Assembly: GCA_958510825.1 (NCBI GenBank)
Contig: OY294047.1
Coordinates: 43,980,006-44,044,005 of the forward strand
Direction: 5' to 3'
From: Brachypterus glaber
Lineage: Eukaryota; Arthropoda; Insecta; Coleoptera; Kateretidae
DNA: 64,000 nucleotides
A program made the translations under genes and the position numbers. Within the stretch, counting starts at the first letter, position 1. Each line of letters opens with the position of its first letter. This document shows, piece after piece, positions 38,701 to 44,862 of the stretch. The notes under the pieces are model-generated. The model was not told the DNA's origin and ran no database searches. It saw nothing but the letters and a program-made list of their open reading frames with translations.

Positions 38701-39751
38701 TCCGGTACAGTTGGACCCACAAAAAACGCAAGATTTAAATATGCTAAAATGTCAATTTTACTAATTATTTTATAGTTTAAGTAAGATTTTAAGAAATAGG
38801 TTAGGTTAATTTGACAATTAATTGTCAGTTTTGTCAAAGTTTATTACAGAAAATGCATGCGAATAATGTCGAATATTAAAAAAAATAATAATAATAAATA
38901 ATAAACTGAAAAAACATTTAGAATATTTAATCAAATCAAAAATTAAAACACAATATTTAGTAAATCTTATGAAAAAATTAAAATTTGAACTCTACTAACC
39001 AAACATAAATTATGATTTTCGTTTAAAAAAAAAATTTCCGGAGGTTTTTTTTCGCTTTTTTAATCTTGGAACTATCGATGCGGCGACGGGCAATGGTTTT
39101 TAATCCATGAAAATTTGTATTGTTTATAGCATGCACCGCTTCTTGTAAATAGTATTCTCTCAAATAATTAAGTAAATTTTCATCCTGTATTTCATTTGAT
39201 ATCTTCTTTCTTTCCGAATCTGCACGCCCTTTCCTCCCCAATCTATTTTTCCTTCAATCTTAACCATTATTCTTTTTTCTATGATCTTAACACAACTCTC
39301 CGAAACACTAAATAACCTTGTCTCTCTATAAAGATCACTAGCCACAATCACTTCGTACATCCTGCTTCCAATACACTAATAGTGTGAGATTTCTTAACAT
39401 TTCTTAACGCATTTCTAATTACTTTATAATTATTATAAGTAATTTTGACAAATATTGTCAACATGACAACGGCTTTGTTTGTATTGTAACTATTGAATTT
39501 ACGCAACTAAATTTTCAATCTTGTTTTTTTTTTGGATCCAACTGTACAAGAACGTTAAAATGTATGCTGATGATTTTTTTTCTTTCATTCAAAAAAAAAT
39601 CATGCGGGAAGGGGCTAACATTAAAATTCAAATAAAATTAATAAAAAAAGAATAATCCGAGCAATAATCCTTACCAAAAGCATAATTTTGACAAAAAATT
39701 GGGTTTAAGTATAGGACGTCTTTTGAAGGTGTCTTCAAAACTTTCCTCCAT
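15874..39751 (-). CDS. ABCC/MRP4-like full ABC transporter, copy A (13-exon gene)
   Basis: This gene encodes a multidrug-resistance-protein type ABC exporter of the ABCC family with the short MRP4 layout (no N-terminal TMD0): cytosolic N-terminus, TMD1, NBD1, linker, TMD2, NBD2. Such proteins export organic anions and conjugates across membranes at the cost of ATP. Coding exons, 5' to 3', are 39751-39675, 36205-35975, 34771-34545, 32106-31899, one exon lost in the N gap, 31398-30812, 30662-29954, 27979-27667, 25616-25466, 24150-23920, 19470-19159, 17004-16756 and 16265-15874. All visible junctions are GT-AG and keep phase. The visible coding length gives 1228 residues; about 50 more are expected from the gap, close to the roughly 1300 usual for MRP4. 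NBD1 has [17 protein letters not shown] and [11 protein letters not shown] (Asp instead of the catalytic Glu, normal for ABCC). NBD2 has [28 protein letters not shown] and TIAHRL. Its substrate cannot be read from sequence. Confidence 0.93.
16756..17004 (-). CDS. Copy A exon 12 (NBD2 Walker A and Q-loop)
   Basis: A 249-bp exon with acceptor AATTCAG and donor CAAG/GTGAGT. It completes GRTGAGKSS, continues IIAALFRLA, and contains the Q-loop [20 protein letters not shown] and the [10 protein letters not shown] segment. All are typical of ABCC NBD2. No stop interrupts the 249 bp. Confidence 0.95.
17340..18426 (+). mobile_element. 5'-truncated non-LTR retrotransposon (RT C-terminal part), interrupted by a MITE
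   Basis: Two open segments, 17386-17752 and 17887-18318, read together as the C-terminal third of a non-LTR reverse transcriptase ORF. They contain [50 protein letters not shown], then [11 protein letters not shown] and [14 protein letters not shown]. These motifs follow the polymerase domain in CR1/RTE-like and related elements. The copy ends in a (TTA)n tail at 18405-18422, typical of such elements, and lies in copy A intron 11, antisense to the gene. A 133-bp inverted repeat splits the frame after the motif MRIILECRR. Confidence 0.85.
17753..17886. mobile_element. MITE nested in the non-LTR retrotransposon
   Basis: Imperfect terminal inverted repeats GGCCACTTGCACCAA and TTGGTGCAAGTGGCC bound a roughly 133-bp insert. 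A second internal arm pair (AACTTTAAACTTGG and its complement) makes most of it foldable. The reverse-transcriptase frame resumes directly after it, so the insert is younger than the retrotransposon. The flanks are compatible with a TA target duplication. Confidence 0.8.
18427..20242. other. Copy A introns 11 and 10 remnants
   Basis: Apart from exon 11 this holds diverged repeats, a GC-rich palindrome at 19645-19690 (GGGGGGCATGGCCCCCATGC), and unexplained AT-rich sequence. Confidence 0.45.
19159..19470 (-). CDS. Copy A exon 11 (TMD2 end, start of NBD2)
   Basis: A 312-bp exon with acceptor TTTTTTTAG and donor ACAG/GTATGT. It encodes [20 protein letters not shown], then [19 protein letters not shown] and [10 protein letters not shown], the standard run-up to ABCC NBD2. 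It ends in [10 protein letters not shown], the first half of the NBD2 Walker A, which is completed by exon 12. Confidence 0.96.
20243..21775. mobile_element. Composite element with inverted TCTCACTACCAA ends
   Basis: The left end reads TCTCACTACCAATTAG; the right end carries the complement of TCTCACTACCAACTAG. The interior has a short GC-richer ORF (20530-20697) with a donor-like CCG/GTGAGT, a (TTTA)n run near 20810, and the ORF1 relic. The ends could be terminal inverted repeats, or two separate copies of one short element; flanking duplications were not resolved. Confidence 0.4.
20954..21481 (+). pseudogene. Non-LTR retrotransposon ORF1 fragment
   Basis: An open frame begins after a TAA near 20952. 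It starts with a heptad-like segment ([13 protein letters not shown]), then [32 protein letters not shown] and [20 protein letters not shown]. This arrangement (coiled coil, then an RNA-recognition-like fold, then a basic stretch ending NGxxxLxIKY-like) is typical of ORF1 proteins of insect CR1/L2-type retrotransposons. No reverse transcriptase follows, so this is a truncated relic. It lies within a larger element bounded by similar inverted ends near 20243 and 21770. Confidence 0.65.
21776..22482 (-). mobile_element. Non-autonomous element family 2, copy 1, with a conserved 42-codon ORF
   Basis: A minus-strand element running from CTCACTTGGTAAATAATATA to a CACTACCAGCCTAAAACCAC end. It has an ORF at 22128-22000 opening [18 protein letters not shown] and continuing [15 protein letters not shown]. 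The leader includes GTTAGAAAGTGTTTCCGTG. The ends carry hairpin-forming TGGTAGTGAGAAAA with TTTTTTCACTACCA. A second copy lies at 57909-58707 in the opposite orientation. It lies in copy A intron 10. Confidence 0.6.
22495..22655. mobile_element. MITE with ends CGTTACCGTAGTAAATAC (copy 2, diverged)
   Basis: It shares the right end (GTATTTACTACGCTAACGAA, CTCTCAGTGTA) and the internal TTACTGTAACAAC with copy 1. The left end is degraded to GCTCGTTACCAAAG. Confidence 0.7.
22843..23906. mobile_element. About 1.06-kb element with ATATCGTCGGCTAACAAGTA ends, abutting copy A exon 10
   Basis: The left end ATATCGTCGGCTAACAAGTA, then GAGCACTAAGTC, is mirrored on the right by GACTTAGTGCC and TACTTGTAAGCCGACGATAT. 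A second internal copy of the end (GTCGGCTTACAAGTAAAGAG) lies at about 23096. The right end is about 13 bp from the exon 10 donor. No transposase is present. Confidence 0.8.
23920..24150 (-). CDS. Copy A exon 10 (TMD2, SPLFTH region)
   Basis: A 231-bp exon with acceptor GATTTTAG and donor TTCAG/GTAATT. The peptide [20 protein letters not shown] is the conserved ABCC TMD2 intracellular loop, followed by [11 protein letters not shown] and two helices. An inverted-repeat element ends about 13 bp into the intron beyond its donor site. Confidence 0.95.
24297..24575. repeat. Tandem repeat of about 130 bp (about two units) in copy A intron 9
   Basis: Units begin TTTTATTTTACCTTTTATGT and each contain TTTTACATT and TGGGGGAGAGGG. 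A third, shorter echo begins near 24561. Confidence 0.75.
24769..25294. repeat. Tandem duplication of 263 bp in copy A intron 9
   Basis: Copies at 24769-25031 and 25032-25294 are almost identical and start at GGTATCATTTTTTG. Differences are mainly in the lengths of T and A runs. The (CAGA)n-like run just upstream is present once. Confidence 0.92.
25466..25616 (-). CDS. Copy A exon 9 (TMD2 helices)
   Basis: A 151-bp exon, found by homology of layout with copy B. The acceptor is TTTTTTAG and the donor ACGA/GTAAGT. It encodes a highly hydrophobic segment ([15 protein letters not shown]) and ends [10 protein letters not shown]. The next exon completes the GTTKSP motif typical of ABCC TMD2 (LEGTTRSPVFSH). 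Confidence 0.93.
25617..26494. other. Copy A intron 8, right part
   Basis: No gene. A plus-strand ATGGCGGTCATGACC followed by CTAAG/GTAAGATT near 26127-26172 looks like a short first exon but stops after 12 codons; treated as chance or TE leader. Confidence 0.4.
26495..26703. repeat. Decamer array (TATTATTACG)
   Basis: About twenty imperfect units of TATTATTACG, with CATTA and AAGTA variants, span 26495-26703 in copy A intron 8. Confidence 0.85.
27006..27276 (-). mobile_element. tRNA-derived SINE, copy 2
   Basis: Full-length copy of the SINE, with head GGAGGATTGGTGTAGTGGAC, B box GAGTTCGATTCTC, and a tail GTACGAGGTTAAACAAAAAT ending in TGTAA-type repeats. It lies in copy A intron 8, in the same orientation as the gene. 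Confidence 0.87.
27667..27979 (-). CDS. Copy A exon 8 (TMD2)
   Basis: A 313-bp exon with acceptor TTTTACAG and donor TTTCAG/GTAATA. It continues the frame as [10 protein letters not shown], adds two helices, and contains the conserved TMD2 coupling region [19 protein letters not shown] ([10 protein letters not shown] is nearly invariant in ABCC proteins) followed by DEILPPL. Confidence 0.96.
28002..28823. mobile_element. MITE with ends GCTATCTATCTGTCGTTAAA, carrying the SINE
   Basis: The left arm (AAAGCTATCTATCTG, GGACAGGAAACAGTGAATA, CATCCTTTTTGGGACTCATC) and the right arm (GATGATTCCCAAAAAGGATG, TATTCACTGTTTCCTGTC, CAGATAGATAACTTTC) are inverted repeats. The interior has a second complementary pair around GGTGCCATCTATTGATGTGG. 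Without the SINE the element would be about 530 bp. It lies in copy A intron 7. Confidence 0.8.
28058..28345 (+). mobile_element. tRNA-derived SINE, copy 3, nested in a MITE
   Basis: A full-length plus-strand copy with a duplicated 5' start: GGGAGGATTGGTGTAGTATG precedes a second GGGAGGATTGGCGTAGTGGA. The 3' end carries (AAAATGT)n. It interrupts the left arm of a MITE between GTGAATA and TATTTCATCC, which are contiguous in the right arm apart from about 4 bp. Confidence 0.87.
29201..29490. mobile_element. Element with CATTGGT and TTGGC-rich subterminal motifs
   Basis: The diverged inverted ends (GCATCCCAGAAAACATTGGT and the complement of ACCAATGTTTGATGGGCTG) enclose many copies of CCAATGT and TTGGCCAATGTACC in both orientations. 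These could be transposase binding sites. Confidence 0.6.
29488..29752. mobile_element. Palindromic MITE family (TTGGATATGACCAATTAAAT), copy 2
   Basis: It is bounded by CACTGATAAAAAAG and CTGTTTTATCAGTG. The arms TTTGGATATGGCCAATTAAA and CAATTGGCCATATCCAA match copy 1. It lies in copy A intron 7, just beyond a CCAATGT-rich element. Confidence 0.85.
29954..30662 (-). CDS. Copy A exon 7 (NBD1 core, linker, TMD2 start)
   Basis: A 709-bp exon with acceptor TTTTTAG and donor TATTG/GTAATT. It carries the Q-loop region ([20 protein letters not shown]), signature [16 protein letters not shown], Walker [12 protein letters not shown] and H-loop VTHQ. A hydrophilic, Lys/Asp-rich linker follows, then the first TMD2 helix ([11 protein letters not shown]). 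The Asp in place of the catalytic Glu after Walker B is the usual degenerate site of ABCC NBD1. Confidence 0.96.
30812..31398 (-). CDS. Copy A exon 6 (TMD1 end and NBD1 Walker A)
   Basis: A 587-bp exon with acceptor GCTTTTAG and donor GCAG/GTAGGC. It starts [14 protein letters not shown], runs through the last helices of TMD1 and the FLGCEEVQP linker, and ends with the NBD1 Walker A ([15 protein letters not shown]). Its counterpart in copy B has the same length but only about three quarters of the residues are identical by eye. Confidence 0.96.
31409..31462. repeat. (AAT)n microsatellite next to copy A exon 6
   Basis: Eighteen or so AAT units start about 10 bp upstream of the exon 6 acceptor on the gene strand, inside the intron that also contains the assembly gap. 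Confidence 0.93.
31660..31859. other. 200-N assembly gap that probably hides copy A exon 5
   Basis: Exactly 200 unknown bases lie in the intron between exons 4 and 6. Comparing with the ABCC family, about 50 residues are missing between the exon 4 helices and the MEISHIQK start of exon 6. These would form the loop equivalent to the MRP4 segment containing MNEVITGI and KMYAWE. No such peptide is found in the roughly 300 non-N bases of the interval, so the exon is most likely inside the gap. The round length suggests a placeholder of unknown true size. Confidence 0.8.
31899..32106 (-). CDS. Copy A exon 4 (TMD1, LLSNDV loop)
   Basis: A 208-bp exon with acceptor TTTAAG and donor AGTAG/GTATAAG. 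It encodes [20 protein letters not shown] followed by a strongly hydrophobic pair of helices. The motif [15 protein letters not shown] is diagnostic of ABCC TMD1. Exon 4 ends on phase 2, and exon 6 expects phase 2, so the exon lost in the adjacent gap must be a multiple of three. Confidence 0.92.
32220..32908. repeat. Three tandem units of about 230 bp in copy A intron 3
   Basis: Units start near 32220, 32451 and 32686. Each has CATTTCGCAGATATAATATG, GGAGAACTACGAAATAAGTA, GATGCAGGCCTGT, GTCCATGATGGAATAAA and CCAGGTTCCGATTGGTTAAA. Adjacent units differ by only a few bases. Confidence 0.93.
33120..33720. mobile_element. Half of a fold-back element, interrupted by a retrotransposon
   Basis: Only the right arm of the fold-back family is present, from TTTCTCGAAAACGGTTAATC to GACACCCTGTATACC. 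The Jockey-like 3' end at 33225-33401 is inserted in it with a 15-bp target-site duplication. It lies in copy A intron 3. Confidence 0.75.
33225..33401 (-). mobile_element. Dead-on-arrival 3' end of the same Jockey-like retrotransposon
   Basis: Read on the minus strand this is about 180 bp of CT-rich 3' UTR ending in (GAT)n, closely matching the 3' UTR of the copy at 44217-44486. It interrupts a fold-back element. The 15-bp sequence GACCTGAGGAATCAT at 33210-33224 recurs as GACCTGATGAATCAT at 33402-33416, a target-site duplication with one mismatch. The uninterrupted fold-back copies show only one instance of this sequence. Confidence 0.85.
33745..33895. mobile_element. MITE with GGGCCGGCCGATGGGGCCG core, copy 1
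   Basis: The arms ACAAGGGCGAAAAGTTAAGT and TTTAACTTTTTGCCTGTGTA are imperfect complements. The GC-rich core GAGGGCCGGCCGATGGGGCC is shared with the element at 59948-60070. Confidence 0.7.
34545..34771 (-). CDS. Copy A exon 3 (TMD1, first helices)
   Basis: The acceptor is ATTTTAG and the donor TCAAG/GTACAC. The peptide [15 protein letters not shown] leads into two hydrophobic helices and ends with [13 protein letters not shown], the conserved ABCC intracellular-loop motif (SLIYRKALRLS). The reading frame continues from exon 2 and into exon 4. Confidence 0.93.
34772..35974. other. Copy A intron 2
   Basis: Repeat remnants only: CTATCTTTTAGCATGTAGTT-type sequence shared with 27350-27480 and a (TTA)n run at 35680-35715 that may be a retrotransposon tail. 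Confidence 0.5.
35975..36205 (-). CDS. Copy A exon 2 (pre-TMD1, LEEDLYE region)
   Basis: The acceptor is TTTCTAG and the donor AA/GTAAGTATT. The peptide begins YMIPIFYKF and contains FLEEDLYE and [10 protein letters not shown], hallmarks of the ABCC region between the N-terminus and TMD1 (LEEDDLY in vertebrate MRP4). The donor leaves two bases of a Lys codon that exon 3 completes. Confidence 0.93.
36738..36928. mobile_element. MITE with ACCGACTTCTGTCTCTAAAA arms
   Basis: The left arm ACCGACTTCTGTCTCTAAAA and right arm TTTTAGAGACAGAAGTCGGT are exact complements; inner arms around GTCGGTGCCAATTT and AAATTGACACCGG extend the hairpin. Confidence 0.85.
36938..37020 (-). pseudogene. Reverse transcriptase fragment ([10 protein letters not shown] motif)
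   Basis: A short minus-strand stretch reads [20 protein letters not shown], the highly conserved palm motif of non-LTR reverse transcriptases (xxDLSKAFDxVxH). Nothing else of the domain is present; the next codons end in a stop. An inverted repeat at 37010-37093 places the motif at the end of a hairpin, suggesting capture in a fold-back element. Confidence 0.55.
37010..37093. repeat. Hairpin adjoining the RT fragment
   Basis: The arms GTCGCATTTCGTTGCGAACC and GGTTAGCAACGAAATGCGAC are complementary with one or two mismatches and separated by about 40 bp of AT-rich loop. Confidence 0.8.
37507..38145 (+). mobile_element. Non-autonomous element family 1, copy 2, with a conserved ORF
   Basis: The plus-strand copy has the same leader and an ORF at 37753-37875 opening [13 protein letters not shown] and containing [20 protein letters not shown] before a stop. 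One missing A near the end shifts the stop relative to copy 1. An extra hairpin (TTTTTTTACTCGTCTG with its complement) lies near 38030-38100. Confidence 0.6.
38705..39547. mobile_element. DNA transposon remnant with GTACAGTTGGACCCA ends
   Basis: The left end GTACAGTTGGACCCAC and right end TGGATCCAACTGTAC are inverted repeats, flanking about 840 bp. On the minus strand two overlapping frames at 39360-39160 and 39241-39023 are charged (for example [12 protein letters not shown] and [17 protein letters not shown]). They look like pieces of one decayed protein split by a frameshift. The family was not recognised. Confidence 0.6.
39675..39751 (-). CDS. Copy A exon 1 (start codon)
   Basis: The start codon at 39751 sits in AAAATGG and opens with MEESFEDTF, followed by a basic stretch and the motif [10 protein letters not shown]. 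The latter resembles the conserved N-terminal segment of insect MRP4-like proteins just before TMD1. The exon is 77 bp and ends TTTTG/GTAAGG, leaving two bases that complete a codon with the first base of exon 2. No other exon upstream is needed. This exon was found by frame and motif, because it is too short to stand out as an ORF. Confidence 0.85.
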
Positions 39752-40329
39752 TTTTAATGATGCTAGTTTACGTGCTAGTATAATACATATTATAATATTA
39801 GGAATAATATAACTATTACCATTACCAGTAATTAGGTACCTATTTTGTATATAATTTAAATTAGTATATTCATTATTAAACTTTTACTTTGATAAAAAAT
39901 TTTAGTTCAAATTATAGCAGGTAATTATTATTTGTTCAAATTATCATATTTTGAATATTACTAACACTGAAAAAAAGATCTGGCTGGTTTATTAACCAGA
40001 TCTACGAAAGCATAGAAGGGCCACGCAGAATTTTTGTTATAATTGCAAGTTGTCAGCTAAATACAAAACAACTATTTTTCTAGTTACTGCAACTAGAAAT
40101 CTAATGGGCAACAAGACAAGTGATTGTTTTTACCAGATCCATAACATCTTAGTTTTGTTTCTGATAACCACAATAAATTATGTTGTTGCCCTTACAAGAT
40201 TGCTGGTTGCAGCAACAAAAAAAGTTTTTTCGTATTTAACTATTGATCTGCTGCCCCAACTAGACCAGTTTTTCAGTGAATAGATAATATTTTATATATT
40301 AATAATTTTCACTAGGTAGAGCCGAGCGC
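39752..40329 (-). promoter_or_regulatory. Presumed promoter region of copy A
   Basis: This lies immediately upstream of the copy A start codon. It is AT-rich with several TATA-like stretches (for example TATATACAAAATAG on the minus strand near 39850), so no single TATA box or start site can be chosen. A small hairpin (AGATCTGGCTGGTTTATTAA) lies near 39980. Confidence 0.3.
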
Positions 40330-41260
40330 GCTCTCAACTTTCTAGTTCCAGCAACGAAGTACAAAAATCACCGTTTGCCCCAAAAAAAAACAAAAGTTTT
40401 CAAAACTGGTATAAATGTAGTTTAGACCTTTCTGATGAACGTACCAAAAGTCCTAATGAATTGAAGTTGAGCTCACCCCGCCATCTTAATTTAAAGATAT
40501 ATTTTGCAGTTTTTTGCAAATAACTTCTTAACAGTAAATAAAAAAAGTTATAAGAAAAAAGAAAGCTTACAAAATTCTCTACAAAATACTTGTTTAAATT
40601 TAGTTTAGTTTTTGAGCAAACCAGATAATGGTCAAAGATTGTCCTATACCTTGATTTTAAGGTACAAGTTTGGAGTTTTTTGCAAATATCTAGTTATTAT
40701 AAAAAATAAAGCTTATAAAATTCTCTACATAATACATGGTTACTTAGTGCTTGAGAATATGGGCAAAAATTGTGGAGATATCTTGATTTTAAGGTAAAAT
40801 TTTGCATTTGGATTTTATTGTATACTGATACTCAAGAAATCACATAAAACGAAAATTCTACATCTAGTTTAAGCAAATATTGAAGTTTATATCATCTTTA
40901 TCATATAATTTTTGTAGAGAATTTCATAAGCATTATTTTTTATCTTATTCTTATTTTTTTTTTAATATTAGCCGTTCCCTACTGAAAATGACGGGTCTAT
41001 GCAACATTTAACCCGCGCAGACCCGTCATTTTCAATAGGGTTAAGAAGAAGAAATAAAACTCCAAAATTGTACCTTAAAATCAAGATGGCGACGCGAGCT
41101 CAACTTCAATTGATGAGGACTTTTGGTACCTTCATCAAGAAGGTCTAGACTACACCAAATTTCAAGACTTTTGGATTTTTTTGAGGCAAACCTTCGTTGC
41201 TTGGGCTTTTTACACATGTTGCGTGAGGATCCAAATGTACCAACAACCAAAAAGTCTCTA
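40330..41260. mobile_element. Inverted-repeat element between the ABCC copies
   Basis: The left part has AAAAGTCCTAATGAATTGAA and GTTGAGCTC; the right part has GAGCTCAACTTCAATTGATG and AGGACTTTTGGTACC, their diverged complements. A hairpin with arms TGAAAATGACGGGTCTATGC and GACCCGTCATTTTCA lies inside at 40992-41035. The arms also carry CCATCTTAATTTAAAG/TTAAAATCAAGATGG. Confidence 0.65.
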
Positions 41261-42018
41261 TGTTAGTATGACAACATTTTGTATACAATACACACATTGC
41301 AGAATTTAATATCATAAGTAAAGAATTTAAAAAAAGTCCAAAATTTGCGTTACCTAATACTTGAATGTTCCCTAAAGGGACTTATGAGCCACTGTATATT
41401 ATAATAGTTACCTAGTTGAAATATTTTCGTTTGTCCAAATTAATAAATAATAAAACCATGTACTTGTACTTCAATTCACATTTTAAGTGATGTAATGTGA
41501 TCTGGCTTCATCGACAATATTTAGAAGTTTGATAATAGTTCCTAAACTTTTAGGAATAAATACTTACAAGCCGAATATGTCACCTATAATAGGTCACCTA
41601 CAATAATTTTAGGTGACATAATATATATAATATAGGTACCTACTATTTTTTGGTAATTACCAATAGGGTGTTTTCTAAGTGAAAGTTTAAATACTGTTAT
41701 AGTAATATAATCTATAAAAAACTTATACTTTCAGGTTTCCATTTATTGACGTTTTGTTTCTTACCGCCAGAAACATTTTTAGGGATTATTTTGAAAAATC
41801 ATTGAAGATGTCTCTAGCAGTAAAAGACGTAATAGCTTAAAATCTAAAATATTATAATATATATCGATCATGTACATTTGATAATAATTCCTAGATGTTT
41901 AGTAATAAATACTAAAAAGTTAAATGTATCACTTAACTGCTAATTTTTTTGTACTGAGTTAAAAATCTTCAGAATAGATGGCACCATGCCTTTTTATCTA
42001 AAGTTTTACTTAAATATT

Positions 42019-42467
42019 AATAACCACGGGTCGGATAGAAGTAGCCATTACCATGACCACTCAATGAGTAATAACAGCATCGACATGACATTCCGCTTGG
42101 TGAACAATAGTTTAAAGTGTGTAAGGACCCAATTTTACCTAAGAATTTGAAGTAAAAGTACGACCCTGTCGCCGGTCGGAGAAGTAGGAAGCACGGGTAA
42201 TCCCCGGTGGTAGATTGTTGGATGGTGAACGTCATTGTGTACGGTGTATTTTTTTATCTTTGTGGAACTGTTTTTGATGAATTAATCCTTAAAAATCGGT
42301 ATTGTATTGATTATTTAATCTTAGATTGTGATTATTTAACCTTAGATTGTGATTATTTAATCTTAGATTGTGATTATTTAATCTTACAAGTGTATATTTA
42401 CTTGAAAAAAGAGTTTTTTTTTAATTCCAATTTTTGCATGCCCCCGGTAATCCGACCCGTGTTAATA
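42019..42467. mobile_element. Element with AACACGGGTCGGATTA ends and an internal 20-21 bp tandem repeat
   Basis: The ends AACCACGGGTCGGATAG and GTAATCCGACCCGTGTT are inverted repeats. Inside, at 42306-42388, a unit TGATTATTTAATCTTAGATTG repeats about four times. Confidence 0.75.
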
Positions 42468-42879
42468 ACACAGTGCCACTCCAAAAGTCATGAAATCGTG
42501 CTATAGGTACTGTTTCCTGTGCATTTAAATTCTTTCCCATTTTGAAAATTTTAAAAATTTCGGTAATCCTAGTATTGGTGCAAAAAATGGTCATTTTTTG
42601 CGTTTTATGACGTTTTATGTCGATATAAATCAATTTAAAGCAAAAAAAAAAATTGAAGGTGGATCGATCCATCGGTCGGTCGGTCGATCGTTTTGTCCGG
42701 GAAATCTTGTGGGCACGATAACTTAAACGCTTTAAGCTAGAGACTTGAAATTTGGCAATTTGTTACCAAAAGTTCTCGCTCGGAATTGTTTTTAGTAAAC
42801 ATTGGGGTGGGGCAAGAGGAGTTAGTGGGGAAAATACAATATTTTTTCTCAAAAATTTTAAAATTGCTATATAGGTGTT

Positions 42880-43390
42880 TTTAATGTGAAATTTAATCTG
42901 ATAATATATTTTTTTAACTTCACCCCCTAACGGGCGGGGGGTGGTCTTCGACAAAATAGGTATAAAGGGGTTTTTGTGGATGACGAAACTGAATCTGATA
43001 AGAAATTTTTTCTAACTCCACCCCCTGAGGGGCGGGGGTGATTTTCGTGAATATTAGTATACTAGGGTTTTTAAGGTTGCTGAAAGTGAATTTGATAATA
43101 AAAAAAATCTAACTGATCCCCCTTAAGGGTGGGGGGTAGTTTTCGTAAAAATTTGTATGTTGGGGTTATTGATTTCGCTGAAAGTGAATCTGATAATGAA
43201 AAAATTCTAACCGTACCCCCTGAGGAGCGGGGGGTAGTTTTCTTGAAAATTGATATATTGGGGTTTTTGAGGTCGCTAAAAATGAATCTTAAAATGTATT
43301 TTTTTAAATCCACCCGTGGGGGTAGTTTTAGTGAAAGTTGGAGTTTTTGAGGTTGCTGAAAGTGAATCTGATAATAAAAAATCCATTTTA
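42880..43390. repeat. Tandem repeat of about 95-100 bp (six imperfect units)
   Basis: Units are marked by GAAAGTGAATCTGATAATAA at roughly 42886, 42986, 43080, 43179, 43277 and 43357. Each is followed by a CCCCCTGAGGGGCGGGGG-like block and GGGGTTTTTGAGGTTGCTGA. Units differ by substitutions and small indels. Confidence 0.85.
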
Positions 43391-43609
43391 AGCGCGGAGG
43401 TGAAAAATAGGAAAGTGTTTTTACTGGGCAGTGTATTTTAACTATAGATAGATAATTTCTTTATAATTTTGAGCATTTGCAAAAAAATCGCATGCGCTGC
43501 TGCTGCTGCGAAATATTTTTGCAAATGATCAAGAATATAAATACCACTTTAACGGATGCCATGTTTAAAAGTTCTCTTTCTCTCTTGGATTTCCTTTTTG
43601 ACTTTGCTG

Positions 43610-43611
<2 letters not shown>

Positions 43612-43687
<76 letters not shown>
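43612..43687. repeat. (GA)n microsatellite
   Basis: About 38 uninterrupted GA dinucleotides. ORFs of alternating Arg-Glu or Ser-Leu over it are artefacts. Confidence 0.97.
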
Positions 43688-43688
<1 letters not shown>

Positions 43689-43750
43689 GGAACTTGTAAA
43701 TAAGCCGCCGTTATATATAAAGCTGGTTGCTAAATATTGAGTAATTAAAT

Positions 43751-44486
43751 ACCTCGGCATTACAATCTCCAAAAACCTAACGTGGGATCAGCACGTCAAA
43801 AACACCCTCCAAATAGCCAACTGCCGCCTCTCCAAACTCTACCTCCTAATAGGTAGAAAGAGCCCACTATCCATCAAAAACAAACTTCTTCTTTACAACC
43901 AAATCCTAAAGCCGGTACTTCTTTACGGAGCCTCAGCCTGGAACAAAATCACCCTTAATAAAGCGCTCTCAGCCAAACTTCAGGCCTTCCAAAACAAGGC
44001 ACTCAGAAAATGCCTCGATGCCCCCTGGTTCATGAGGAACAACCAAATACACAGAGATCTCGAAATGCCCCTCCTAAAAACGGAAATCATCCGCTACAGC
44101 GCGTCTTTTATACAAGACAATTTAGATCACCCAAACCCCCTCATTTCAAACTTTCTAGACTACGATCACGAAATACACTACACCCACAAAAAGATCAAAA
44201 ACGTCCTCAACCAGTAATGGTACCCACTAATTCAGGACAGATGCATTCCCAGCATCAGTGAGCTAGTCTCACTCCTCCCGCACATCCCTCCTCTCCTTAT
44301 CCCATTCCTCCTCATCCCTCTCCCACCCCCTCTCCCACCCCCAACGCCAAATTATGACAGATGCAACTCGCATCAGTGAGCAAAGACTCACTTCCCCAAC
44401 TATCCATTCAAATTAATTATATTTTAGATAAATGAGCTATAGGCTGCGCCTGTCTCTTAAAGACCCAAACAAACTAAAGATGATGA
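43751..44486 (+). mobile_element. 5'-truncated Jockey-like non-LTR retrotransposon with target-site duplication
   Basis: The frame from about 43741 to the stop at 44217 encodes YLGITISKNLTWDQHV, LLLYNQILKPVLLYGASAWN, LQAFQNKALRKCLDAPWFMR and NFLDYDHEI, matching the C-terminus of Jockey-type reverse transcriptase ORFs. A 3' UTR follows, with a CT-rich stretch, and ends in (GAT)n. Near-identical 16-17 bp direct repeats (ATATTGAGTAATTAAAT and a one-base-shorter form) flank the copy at 43734-43750 and 44487-44502. They mark target-primed insertion. Confidence 0.9.
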
Positions 44487-44559
44487 TATTGAGTAATAAA
44501 TAACGTGAGTGAGCCAATCATTGCCATGTTAAAACTTGTTATTATTTACTGAATTCAAA

Positions 44560-44862
44560 CCTTGCAACAATGCGCATTCTAGAGAATCCGCTATACCCAG
44601 ATTGCGGAGAGGATGAAACTCATTACTTAGCCGAGTGTGTCAGATACGACAGGATCAGATTGAAAGTCTTTGAAACTCAAAGACTCAACCAAGAGGAACT
44701 AAGAGATCTCCTCTGGGCGAATATCCTGACCTTTATTGAAAGGACGGGCAGGTTCAAGGAGGACTCAAATAAGTAAATAGCTGGGATTGCCTGGGGTGAC
44801 AAAAAGGGCCAGAAATGGCCTAGTTGTCAGGCTTTGGCCAACCCAAAAATTTACTACTACTA
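44560..44862 (+). mobile_element. Second 5'-truncated non-LTR retrotransposon 3' end
   Basis: An open frame at 44570-44776 carries a Cys/His cluster (YPDCGEDETHYLAECVRYDR) and LLWANILTFIERTGRF. This is the tail found after the reverse transcriptase or RNase H in I/R1/Jockey-like elements. The 3' UTR ends in an ACT triplet repeat. The direct repeats CTGAATTCAAA (44549-44559) and CTGCATTCAAA (44863-44873) look like its target-site duplication. It lies 60 bp downstream of the Jockey-like copy but is a different family. Confidence 0.8.

Noticed and set aside
15874..39751. Possibility that copy A is a pseudogene
   Set aside because: All visible exons are open, splice sites are canonical, phases match and catalytic motifs are intact; the only missing part coincides with an assembly gap.
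41560..41600. Good donor (GGCTT/GTAAGTATTT) considered as copy A exon 1
   Set aside because: The frame upstream has a stop and no Met, and the exon at 39675-39751 fits motif and phase better.
42207..42506. Plus-strand ORF with repeated LDCDYLIL
   Set aside because: It reads through a 20-21 bp tandem repeat inside an inverted-repeat element.
43461..43772. ORFs of repeated Ser-Leu or Arg-Glu
   Set aside because: They are translations of the (GA)n microsatellite on both strands.
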